DNA from: DATFYM01 sp035315065
GTDB taxonomy: Bacteria; Acidobacteriota; Terriglobia; UBA7540
Length of the DNA: 64,000 nucleotides
NCBI GenBank assembly: GCA_035315065.1
Contig: DATFYM010000203.1
Span: forward strand, 1-64,000
Direction of reading: 5' to 3'
Each line of letters opens with the position of its first letter. Position 1 is the stretch's first letter. The position numbers were made by a program, and so were the translations under genes. Below are positions 7,442 through 15,798 of this stretch, one piece after another. The notes beneath the pieces are model-generated. The model made no database searches. It had not been told where the DNA came from and was given only the letters and a program-made list of their open reading frames with translations.

Positions 7442-8302
7442 ATGCCTAAAGCGGAATTCGGAATCATCGGCGGCAGCGGACTCTACAACATGGCTGGATT
7501 CAAGCGGGCACGCGAGGTGCGGTTGGCGACGCCCTTCGGTCGCCCCTCGGACGCGTACATGGTGGGAGAGCTGGAGGGCCGAAGCGTCGCGTTTCTGGCG
7601 CGTCACGGTCGCGGGCACGTTCTCACTCCTTCCGAAATCAACTTTCGTGCCAACATTTACGGTATGAAGAAGCTCGGCGTGGAGCGCATCATCTCGATCA
7701 GCGCGGTCGGATCGTTGCGAGAGGAGCTCAAGCCAGCCGATATGGTGCTGCCTTTGCAGTTCTTCGACCGCACGCACGGCCGCATTTCCACCTTCTTTGG
7801 AGGCGGCCTGGTGGCCCACATCGGTTTTGCTGATCCAGTTTGCGACACTGTGGTTGACGCGCTGGCGGGGGCGTGCGAGGTTTCGGGCGTTGTCCATCAC
7901 CGCGGCGGGACGTACCTCTGCATGGAGGGCCCGGCGTTTTCGACCAAGGCGGAATCCAATGTCTACCGCTCCTGGGGCATGGACGTGATCGGGATGACCA
8001 ACTTGCAGGAGGCCAAGCTGGCGCGCGAGGCGGAGATCTGCTACGCCACGCTGGCCATGGTCACCGACTACGATTGCTGGCACACCGAGCACGATGCGGT
8101 TACAGTGCAGCAGGTGATCGACACCTTGAACCGGAACGTGGAGAATGCACAGAAGATTATCCGTAGTGCGTTGCGCGCGATGCCGCGCGAGCGCACCTGC
8201 AAGTGCGGGTCGGCTCTGGCTCACGCGATCCTCACCGATCGCAAGAAAGTCACGCCGGCAGTCAAAAGGAAGCTAGCGTTGCTGGTGGGAAAGTACTTTT
8301 GA
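7442..8302 (+). CDS. mtnP: S-methyl-5'-thioadenosine phosphorylase
   Basis: A 286-residue purine-nucleoside phosphorylase of the MTAP branch, which splits methylthioadenosine with phosphate into adenine and methylthioribose-1-phosphate. The phosphate-site loop G-I-I-G-G-S-G-L-Y opens the protein; F-L-A-R-H-G-R-G-H, the C-M-E-G-P-A-F-S-T substrate loop and the V-T-D-Y-D-C-W region follow as in the family. The length is normal. The next gene, 146 bases on, is a PfkB-type kinase, suggesting joint nucleoside or sugar salvage. A methylthioinosine or guanosine preference cannot be excluded without structure-level comparison. Confidence 0.93.
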   Translation: MPKAEFGIIGGSGLYNMAGFKRAREVRLATPFGRPSDAYMVGELEGRSVAFLARHGRGHVLTPSEINFRANIYGMKKLGVERIISISAVGSLREELKPADMVLPLQFFDRTHGRISTFFGGGLVAHIGFADPVCDTVVDALAGACEVSGVVHHRGGTYLCMEGPAFSTKAESNVYRSWGMDVIGMTNLQEAKLAREAEICYATLAMVTDYDCWHTEHDAVTVQQVIDTLNRNVENAQKIIRSALRAMPRERTCKCGSALAHAILTDRKKVTPAVKRKLALLVGKYF

Positions 8303-8304
8303 AA

Positions 8305-8432
8305 AACTAGGAGTCAGGAGACAGGAGACAGGAGTCAGGAGAAAGAGAGCAGCTGCGATGCTAATCTGCTGTCATCGTAATCTGCCACTTACGTCTCATT
8401 CTGACTCCTGACTCCTGTCTCCTGTCTTCTTT
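8305..8432. repeat. Spacer repeat of 'GGAGTCAGGAGACAG' words in inverted arms
   Basis: AGGAGTCAGGAGACAGGAGACAG on the left and CTGACTCCTGACTCCTGTCTCC on the right are near-perfect complements about 60 bases apart, and the right arm is followed by CTTCTTTTTT. It could act as a Rho-independent terminator between mtnP and the kinase, or simply be a mobile repeat. Confidence 0.85.
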
Positions 8433-8448
8433 TTTCGAAGGAGACTGC

Positions 8449-9357
8449 ATGTCTTTGCTCGTGGTTGGTTCGGTCGCTTTCGATTGTATTGAGACGCCCT
8501 ATGGGTTCGCGGAGGACATCGTCGGTGGCTCGGCCACCTACTTCGCGGTGACGGCCAGTTTTTTTACGCCCGTCAGGCTGGTGGCCGTGGTGGGAGAGGA
8601 TTTTGGCGAGCGGCAACTGCGCGTCTTCAACAATCGTTCGGTCGATATCGAAGGGCTGGAGCGGGTGCCGGGCAAGACGTTCCGCTGGCGCGGGAAGTAC
8701 CGCGCGGACGACATGGCGAATGCGCAGACGCTGGACACCCAGCTCAACGTTTTCGAGAGTTTCTCACCCAAGATTCCCGCCTCCTATCGCGACAGCCGTT
8801 ATCTGTTTCTGGGCAACATCCATCCTGCGCTGCAGCTCCACGTTCGTGGGCAGCTTCCCGATTGCCGGCTGGTGGCCCTCGACACCATGAACTATTGGAT
8901 TAACGGCACGCCCGCGGAATTGAAAAAGACCCTCGCCGCCGTGGATCTGCTGGTGATCAACGAGACCGAGGCGCGCATGCTCTCCGGCACCGACAACCTG
9001 CGCCGCTCGGCGGCGGCCATCCTGAAGATGGGCCCGCGGGTGCTGGTGATCAAACGCGGTGAGTTCGGCGCCTGCCTTTTCCAGAACGATTCGATCTTCT
9101 TCGCGCCGGCCTATCCTCTCGAGCAGGTCCATGACCCGACCGGCGCCGGCGACACCTTCGCGGGTGGTTTCATGGGTCACCTGGCGCGCGCCGGCGACCA
9201 CTCCGAGACCAACCTGCGGCGGGCGCTGGTCTACGGCTCGGTCATGGCCAGCTTTGCCGTGGAGGAGTTCGGTCTGGAACGCTTGTTAAGGCTGACGGCG
9301 GAGGAGATCGAAGCGCGCTACCGCGAATTCAAGAGCATGACTCATTTTGATGTCTGA
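8449..9357 (+). CDS. PfkB-family sugar/nucleoside kinase
   Basis: A 302-residue ribokinase-fold kinase. The N-terminal G-G-S-A-T-Y substrate-side motif and the C-terminal D-P-T-G-A-G-D-T-F-A-G-G-F anion-hole and catalytic-base motif are both intact; V-I-N-E-T-E-A sits in the middle as in ribokinases. It phosphorylates a sugar or nucleoside with ATP. Proximity to mtnP suggests a role in methylthioribose or adenosine salvage, but that is context only. GAAGGAGA precedes the ATG. Its end overlaps the next gene by 8 bases, so the two are translationally coupled. Confidence 0.88.
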   Translation: MSLLVVGSVAFDCIETPYGFAEDIVGGSATYFAVTASFFTPVRLVAVVGEDFGERQLRVFNNRSVDIEGLERVPGKTFRWRGKYRADDMANAQTLDTQLNVFESFSPKIPASYRDSRYLFLGNIHPALQLHVRGQLPDCRLVALDTMNYWINGTPAELKKTLAAVDLLVINETEARMLSGTDNLRRSAAAILKMGPRVLVIKRGEFGACLFQNDSIFFAPAYPLEQVHDPTGAGDTFAGGFMGHLARAGDHSETNLRRALVYGSVMASFAVEEFGLERLLRLTAEEIEARYREFKSMTHFDV

Positions 9358-11023
9358 TACCGTTCGTGATACTTCGGCGCCCCCAATCTGGGGAGCTGCC
9401 TGGGGAGTTGCCCGCCGGTTCTCTGAATGGCTGGGCGCTGCGCCGAACATCGCCGTCCAGGAGACGGCATCCGAAAGCGCATCTCCCCTCGTGCTTGCGG
9501 TTGCCGGCGCGGCGATTGTCATCGTCGCGCTCGGTAGCCTCGCCTATTGTTATTCCCAGGGTCTCATCAATACCTACGGCGACTCCATCGCCCACATGGA
9601 GGGGGCTCGCCGGCTCTTCGATTCCCAGACACCGGGCTACCCGGAGATCGGGACCGTCTGGCTTCCGCTGTTTCACATCCTGGCTGCGCCTTTGGCGCTG
9701 AACGGTTTTCTATGGAGAACCGGCCTGGGCGGCGCGCTGGTGTCGTCAGCGGCTTTCATCATTGCGGCGTGGTTCATTTTCCGTCTAGCGTTCGGCTTGA
9801 ATCGCAACGCTGCTTCAGCCGTGGTGGCACTGGTGGCTTTCCTGCTGTGTCCGGATATGGACTACCTCGCCGCAACCCCCCTTACCGAATCTCTCAGCGT
9901 CATGTGGTTTGTGCTGATGGTGTACGGCCTCTTTCGCTTTCAGCAGGCGCAGCGGTTGCACGCTCTCTCCGGAGCCGCGATCGCCGCCTTCTTTGGGACG
10001 CTCACCCGCTACGACCTGTGGTACGTGCTGCCGTTCGCCGCCCTTTTTGTGCTCCTGACTAAAAGCGGAGATTGGCGGGGCCGATTCAAACATGCAGCGC
10101 TCTTCTCTGTGATTGCCGGCGCCGGACCGGCCCTCTGGCTTCTGCACAACGCGCTTCGCTTTGGCAACGTGCTGGAGTTCTATAACGGACCCTTTTCCGC
10201 CAACGCCATTTACGCCCATCAAATTGCCACCACCGGCTTTCGTTATCCCACGGAGGGCAGCTTTCTCCTCTCAGCACACTATTACCTCGCCGATCTGCAA
10301 CTGGTGATCGGCGTCTGGCCGCTGGCGCTCGCGGTGCTTGGGTTGGTGGCGTGGGCGGCTGAAAGGTGCAAGCGGGCGCGCCGTGCCGCTGGTTTGTTGC
10401 TGCTGGCACCGCTGCCGTTCTATCTTCAGTCGATGGCACACGCGGCGGTTCCGCTCTATGTCCCTACGCTCTTCCCTAACACTTACTACAACCTGCGCTA
10501 CGGTCTCGAGATGCTGCCGGCGGTGGCCATCTCCTGCTCTTTCTTGATTTCGACGCAACTGGAGCCGAAGCTCCGCCTGATCTGGGGTGTCGTCCTGGTG
10601 GCGCTCTTGGCTGGACAGGCGGCGGCGAATCTCTCGGGCGGCGTGCGCGAACTGCCGGTGGTAAAGGAGGGCCTGCTCAACAGCCCCTGCCGGTCCAAAG
10701 CGGAGCAGGCCGTAATTCGCGTGCTGCGCGCACAGTATGATGGCAGCTTCATTCTCATGACCGTGGGGAAGTGGCCCTGCGTCATGCCGTCGGTCGGTAT
10801 CCCTTTTCGCAAGACCTTGACGGAATCTAATCGCGAAAGTTGGCAGCGATTGCGCTACCAAGTCGACGGCTCGGTGGGCTGGATCATTCGCGGCGAGGGC
10901 GATTCGACTGACGAGGTTATGCGACGGTATCCCGACTCGTTTAAGGACTTCGAGCTGATCGAGCGTGAGAAGTCCCCGCCCGAGGACGGAGTCTGGATTT
11001 ATCGGCGAAGTCAGAAGCATTGA
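9350..11023 (+). CDS. Multi-pass membrane protein, GT-C glycosyltransferase-like
   Basis: A 557-residue inner-membrane protein with about ten hydrophobic helices. After the first helix (residues ~43-65) comes a loop with G-D-S-I-A-H-M and later a L-T-R-Y-D-L-W-Y element, the layout seen in GT-C/ArnT-PMT-like lipid-sugar glycosyltransferases, with an acidic residue in the first external loop. The C-terminal ~130 residues are soluble. The start is the ATG at 9350, inside the last codons of the kinase gene. The donor and acceptor are not identifiable and the family assignment is tentative. Confidence 0.6.
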   Translation: MSDTVRDTSAPPIWGAAWGVARRFSEWLGAAPNIAVQETASESASPLVLAVAGAAIVIVALGSLAYCYSQGLINTYGDSIAHMEGARRLFDSQTPGYPEIGTVWLPLFHILAAPLALNGFLWRTGLGGALVSSAAFIIAAWFIFRLAFGLNRNAASAVVALVAFLLCPDMDYLAATPLTESLSVMWFVLMVYGLFRFQQAQRLHALSGAAIAAFFGTLTRYDLWYVLPFAALFVLLTKSGDWRGRFKHAALFSVIAGAGPALWLLHNALRFGNVLEFYNGPFSANAIYAHQIATTGFRYPTEGSFLLSAHYYLADLQLVIGVWPLALAVLGLVAWAAERCKRARRAAGLLLLAPLPFYLQSMAHAAVPLYVPTLFPNTYYNLRYGLEMLPAVAISCSFLISTQLEPKLRLIWGVVLVALLAGQAAANLSGGVRELPVVKEGLLNSPCRSKAEQAVIRVLRAQYDGSFILMTVGKWPCVMPSVGIPFRKTLTESNRESWQRLRYQVDGSVGWIIRGEGDSTDEVMRRYPDSFKDFELIEREKSPPEDGVWIYRRSQKH

Positions 11024-11215
11024 CGATTGCAGATTGCCGATTGCCGATTGGAAGAGAAGAACGAATCCACAGATCACGCAGATTTCACAGACTCACGATG
11101 GGAACGTAAGAGAAATCGATTGTGCTGTCCTGTATCTGGGTGGTCTGCGAAATCTGTGGATTGTCTTCTTGGCTTCCAATCGTCAATCGGCAATCTGCAA
11201 TCGGCAATTCTTTGT
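11022..11215. repeat. Composite spacer: nested 'GATTGCCGATTG' and 'CACAGATCACGC' inverted arms
   Basis: The outer arms are TTGCAGATTGCCGATTGCCGA (about 11026) and its complement CAATCGGCAATC (about 11180-11210). Nested inside are ATCCACAGATCACGCAGATT (11065-11084) and GCGAAATCTGTGGAT (about 11147). Two unrelated word families are thus stacked as one inside the other, giving a long foldback in front of dapF. Confidence 0.85.
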
Positions 11216-11232
11216 TGGCGTGGATTTCCTCC

Positions 11233-12324
11233 ATGAAAAGCATTGTAGTTCCTTTCGTGAAACTGCACGGCCTCGGCAACGACTGGGTGGCCGTTCCCGC
11301 AGATGGCCTGCATCCTCTCCGGGTGCGGGCGGCGGAGAAAACCGGATTCCAAGGCGCGCCGCCATTGCACGCTATGCTCCCGGAGTTCGCACGCTCGATT
11401 TGCGACCGGCACACCGGGATCGGCGCCGACGGACTTATCGTTGCCACCGAACCCGAGAGCTGGAGTGGGCAGGCCCACCCTAAGCGAAGCAAACGGACCC
11501 TCCCGAAGCGAGGCAAAATGGCCGCCCGCACTCGGCGCAAGGAAGAAGGGGCCGGCGAGGCAAGCGACGCCGCCGTTTGGTTCTTCAACGCCGACGGCAG
11601 CGAGGCCGAGATGTCCGGCAACGGCATTCGCTGCGCCGCGGCTTTTCTGTGGGCACGTGCCTCGCAGAAGCTGCCGTTCCTTCCCGAAAAAACCGCGATA
11701 GAAGCGGTGGAGCGGCTTCAGTCTCTCAGGATCAAGACCATCTCCGGAGTGCGCTCGGTGGACCTGGTCCCCCGCGTCGGTTCGGAGCGGGTTTTTCGCG
11801 TCGGTATGGGATCGCCAATCCTGGACCCAGCGAGGATTCCATTTGGGTCGCGTGACGTTTCGGCGCCAATCATCAATTTCCCGTTGCGCCTGTCCGGTGG
11901 CGTACTCCCCGTCACGGTGACTTCGATGGGCAACCCCCACTGTTCGGTGCTCGTCGACACCTTCGAAGGCCCCGATTGGCAGACGGATTGGCAGACCGTG
12001 GGACGCGAGATCGAGCGGCACGATCTCTTTCCCAACCGTACCAACGTCGAGTTTGTGAAGGTGCTCTCGCGGAAACAAATCGAAGTGCGCTTCTGGGAGC
12101 GCGGCGTGGGCGTGACGCAATCCTCCGGCACAGGTTCCTGCGCGGCCGTCGTGGCGTGCATTCTGAACTGTGTCACGGGCCGCAAGGTGCGGGTGGACAC
12201 GGTGGCGGGAAGCCTTGAGGTGGCGTGGCCTGCGTCTAAGAGTGGGGAGGTGACGCTGACTGGCCCGGCGGCAATGATCGCGCAGGGAACGTACTACTAC
12301 GGCCCTCGAAGCAGCTATACATGA
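11233..12324 (+). CDS. dapF: Diaminopimelate epimerase-like protein (variant active site)
   Basis: A 363-residue member of the DapF fold family, which converts LL- to meso-diaminopimelate for lysine and peptidoglycan. Family landmarks are clear: F-V-K-L-H-G-L-G-N-D, H-T-G-I-G-A-D-G, N-A-D-G-S-E-A-E-M, M-G-N-P-H, N-R-T-N-V-E-F-V and W-E-R-G-V-G-V-T. The two catalytic cysteine positions are both serine: Ser128 (M-S-G-N-G, usually M-C-G-N-G) and Ser298 (S-S-G-T-G, usually A-C-G-T-G). It is ~85 residues longer than usual; a basic low-complexity insert at about residues 74-112 comes from repeat-like DNA, and another lies at about 21-50. Either a lineage variant or a protein with another substrate. 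The start is the ATG at 11233 after TTTCCTCC-type spacer DNA, without a strong Shine-Dalgarno sequence. Confidence 0.75.
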   Translation: MKSIVVPFVKLHGLGNDWVAVPADGLHPLRVRAAEKTGFQGAPPLHAMLPEFARSICDRHTGIGADGLIVATEPESWSGQAHPKRSKRTLPKRGKMAARTRRKEEGAGEASDAAVWFFNADGSEAEMSGNGIRCAAAFLWARASQKLPFLPEKTAIEAVERLQSLRIKTISGVRSVDLVPRVGSERVFRVGMGSPILDPARIPFGSRDVSAPIINFPLRLSGGVLPVTVTSMGNPHCSVLVDTFEGPDWQTDWQTVGREIERHDLFPNRTNVEFVKVLSRKQIEVRFWERGVGVTQSSGTGSCAAVVACILNCVTGRKVRVDTVAGSLEVAWPASKSGEVTLTGPAAMIAQGTYYYGPRSSYT

Positions 12325-12353
12325 CGACATAAGTGGTTACGCATTCGAATTCA

Positions 12354-12440
12354 GTTTGGATTTTGGATTTCGGATTGAAGAACCCGCCGTGGTCGCCTTT
12401 CTCTTTCAATCCAAAATCGAAAATCCAAAATCCAAAATAG
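12354..12440. repeat. Spacer repeat of 'TTGGATTTTGGATT' words in inverted arms
   Basis: GTTTGGATTTTGGATTTCGG on the left pairs with CCAAAATCGAAAATCCAAAA on the right. It belongs to the same architecture as the other spacers, with a different word. Confidence 0.85.
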
Positions 12441-12522
12441 ATGCCTGACGCCGCGACTTTGGTTGTCCAGTGTAGTGTTGGCAGCCGCGCGGAGGAGCCA
12501 ACGCCGGTTCTGAGATTCCTCA

Positions 12523-12531
12523 TGCTATAGT
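12523..12531 (+). promoter_or_regulatory. Putative extended minus-10 of the M61 peptidase gene
   Basis: TGCTATAGT ends 54 bases upstream of the ATG at 12586 and is identical to the element at 3393-3401. No clear minus-35 box accompanies it. Confidence 0.45.
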
Positions 12532-12585
12532 AGGGACGTTTCTTGACGGGCCTGGGGATTCGAAGTTGAAGTGGGATTGAAAGCC

Positions 12586-14421
12586 ATGGCGAGTGGCCTT
12601 GATTCACGGATTAGCAACCGAGCGGCATGGCGCCGCCGCGCTCTTTGCACCGTCCTGATTATGCTGGGTGTTTCACTGGAAGCGGCGGCGCTGGATGGGC
12701 CGCCGCCCTCCGCCGAGGCAACCGCCGCCCCGATTGCCTATCAGATTGACCTGCGAGAGCGCCAATCGCACATCGTGCGCGTCACCATGACAGTGTCCGC
12801 TGCGGCACCCGGAACTGAGATCCAGTTTCCCACCTGGTACGCCCTCTACCAGATCCGCGATTTCGTAAAAGACGTTCAGGAACTTCACGCGGATTGCGAC
12901 GGCCGCGCGGTGGCGCTGGCGATGGAGGACGCCGATACTTGGCGAAGCAGACCGCAGCGCTGCGGGCAACTTGTGGTTCGGTACGGCGTCCATGCCGAGA
13001 GCGTAGCGCCGTTTTCGAGCGTGCTGGACGAGGAGCACGGATTCCTCAACCTGGCCATGATCCTATTCTACTTGCCTCGCGAGCGCGAGCGCGCCGTCCG
13101 CTTGAGGTTCATCCTGCCGGAAGGTTGGAAGCTGGCTACTCCGCTGGAAGAGGGCGACGCGCCCGACCAGTTCAAGTCGCCGAACTACGACCTGATGGTC
13201 GATAGTCCAGTGGAAGCCGGAACGTTTGATGAATACGACTACACCCAAAAGGGCGCCACCTATCGCGTCGTCGTGCACGGAGATAGATCGAGCTACTCGT
13301 CCAAGGAACTGGTGGAGACGCTTCAGAAAATCACCGCCACCGAGACCGACCTGATGGGCGAGGTCCCGTTTTCGCGCTATACGTTTATCTTCCACCTCGG
13401 CCAGGGTGGGGGCGGCGGGATGGAGCACCGCGATGGTACCGCCATCAGCGCCTCGGCCGAGAGCGTGAAGCACGGCGGCCTGGCCAACGTCGCGGCGCAT
13501 GAGTTCTTCCACCTCTGGAATGTGAAGCGCATCCGTCCCCAGGGCCTGGAGCCGATCGACTACGTCCACGGCAATGATACCCGTGACCTTTGGTTCTCCG
13601 AAGGTGTCGACAGCACGTACGCGGGACTGGTGTTGGTTCGCTCGGGGCTGATCCACCGCTCCGATTTCTATCGCAGTGTCGCGCGCCAGATTCAGGAGCT
13701 TCAGCAGCGGCCGGCGCGCAAGTTCCAGAGCGCGGAGCAGTCCGGAAGCGAAGCGTGGCTGGAGAAGTACCCGGACTACTTTCGGCCCGATCGCAGCATA
13801 TCGTATTACAACAAGGGTGAATTGCTGGGCTTTCTGCTGGACCTCGGCATCCGCCACGCCACCGCCAACGAGCACAGCCTTGATGACCTGATGCATCGGC
13901 TGAACCAGGAGTTTGCCCATCGCGGGCGATTCTTCACCGATGACGACCTGAAGAGCATCATTCGCGGGCTTGCGCCCGCGTTTCCCGTCGATGACTTTTT
14001 CCGTGACAACGTTGCCGGCACCGCCGAACTCGATTATGACTCTTATCTCGGCTATGCCGGGCTACGCCTGGTGACGCAGCCGGTGGAACGTCCCGATCCC
14101 GGTTTCCGCGCCGGAGGAGGTTTTGGGGAGGGCGCCGTGCAGGTGGTTTCTGTCGAGGCAGGCAGCAACGCCGAGAGCGCGGGACTCAAGAGCGGCGATA
14201 CCATTGAGAAGCTGAACGGAAAGCCCCTCGCCGGGGCGTGGGCGCTCGACAGTGCCAAAGCCGGCGAATCGATCTCACTGGACGTGCGCCGCGGCCGGCG
14301 ATCTCTGAGCTTCAAGTTCAACGTCGGATCCCGGCAGGACACCGATTATTCCGTGGAAGAGATCCCCAACGCCAGCCCAAACCAGATTGAGGTACGCAAC
14401 GGGTGGCTGGGAAGGAATTGA
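12586..14421 (+). CDS. Exported M61-family peptidase with PDZ domain
   Basis: A 611-residue metallopeptidase of the glycyl-aminopeptidase (M61) family. A hydrophobic N-terminal segment (A-L-C-T-V-L-I-M-L-G-V-S-L) ending at A-A-A-L-D is a signal peptide, so it acts in the periplasm or outside. The N-terminal beta-sandwich is followed by the zinc site H-E-F-F-H at about residues 305-309 (extended by L-W-N-V-K-R-I-R-P) and the downstream E-G-V-D-S-T-Y Glu. A PDZ-like domain (A-E-S-A-G-L-K-S-G-D) closes the protein. A GTG at 12571 is an alternative start. It probably trims small peptides; the true substrate is unknown. Confidence 0.9.
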   Translation: MASGLDSRISNRAAWRRRALCTVLIMLGVSLEAAALDGPPPSAEATAAPIAYQIDLRERQSHIVRVTMTVSAAAPGTEIQFPTWYALYQIRDFVKDVQELHADCDGRAVALAMEDADTWRSRPQRCGQLVVRYGVHAESVAPFSSVLDEEHGFLNLAMILFYLPRERERAVRLRFILPEGWKLATPLEEGDAPDQFKSPNYDLMVDSPVEAGTFDEYDYTQKGATYRVVVHGDRSSYSSKELVETLQKITATETDLMGEVPFSRYTFIFHLGQGGGGGMEHRDGTAISASAESVKHGGLANVAAHEFFHLWNVKRIRPQGLEPIDYVHGNDTRDLWFSEGVDSTYAGLVLVRSGLIHRSDFYRSVARQIQELQQRPARKFQSAEQSGSEAWLEKYPDYFRPDRSISYYNKGELLGFLLDLGIRHATANEHSLDDLMHRLNQEFAHRGRFFTDDDLKSIIRGLAPAFPVDDFFRDNVAGTAELDYDSYLGYAGLRLVTQPVERPDPGFRAGGGFGEGAVQVVSVEAGSNAESAGLKSGDTIEKLNGKPLAGAWALDSAKAGESISLDVRRGRRSLSFKFNVGSRQDTDYSVEEIPNASPNQIEVRNGWLGRN

Positions 14422-14423
14422 CG

Positions 14424-14536
14424 ATTGCAAAGTAGCTTTCAGCTTTCAGCGCTCAGCTCTCAGCGCGAAAAGACGAAAATTCCATCTTGGCTGAAAGCTG
14501 ATAGCTGACGGCTGTTTCAATCGGCAATCGTCAATA
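14424..14536. repeat. Spacer repeat of 'CAGCTTTCAGC' words in inverted arms
   Basis: TAGCTTTCAGCTTTCAGCGCT leads and GGCTGAAAGCTGATAGCTGA follows about 30 bases later. Outer GATTGCAAAG/CGGCAATCGTCAAT words enclose the pair. Confidence 0.8.
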
Positions 14537-14545
14537 ACTACCGAC

Positions 14546-15388
<843 letters not shown>

Positions 15389-15445
15389 TAGCCACCAGCC
15401 ACTAGACTAGTCACTAGCCACTTCTCTCAGGCAGGAGAGCCTCTC

Positions 15446-15790
15446 ATGGGAAAGCTGATCGCGCATTGGATACTGAGTGCTGTGTGTCTCTTGATCGTTG
15501 CCAATCTGGTGCCGGGGTTTTTCGTCCGCGGCTTGAAAGCGGCGCTGGTCGCGGCCCTGGTGATTGGTCTGCTGAACGCAACCCTGGGTCTGATCCTGAA
15601 GGTGCTGACTTTTCCGCTCACCATTCTCACCTTTGGCTTGTTTTTGCTCGTGATCAATGCCTTGATGCTGATGTTTGCGTCGAATTTTGTGTCCGGCTTT
15701 CACGTGCGCGGATTCGTTCCAGCTTTTTGGGGAGCGTTAGCTTTGAGCCTGCTGAACATGGCGTTCCGGTGGGTGATCCAGAAGCAGTGA
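15446..15790 (+). CDS. Small integral membrane protein, phage-holin 4-type family
   Basis: A 114-residue, almost wholly hydrophobic protein with four predicted transmembrane helices. G-L-K-A-A-L-V-A-A-L-V-I-G-L-L-N and the later G-F-V-P-A-F-W-G-A-L repeat are hallmarks of the YvlD/phage-holin_4_2 family common in bacterial chromosomes. The family has no firmly assigned function and chromosomal copies need not be lytic. AGGAGAG precedes the ATG. It ends 8 bases from the convergent glycosidase gene. Confidence 0.8.
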   Translation: MGKLIAHWILSAVCLLIVANLVPGFFVRGLKAALVAALVIGLLNATLGLILKVLTFPLTILTFGLFLLVINALMLMFASNFVSGFHVRGFVPAFWGALALSLLNMAFRWVIQKQ

Positions 15791-15798
15791 CGGCCAGT

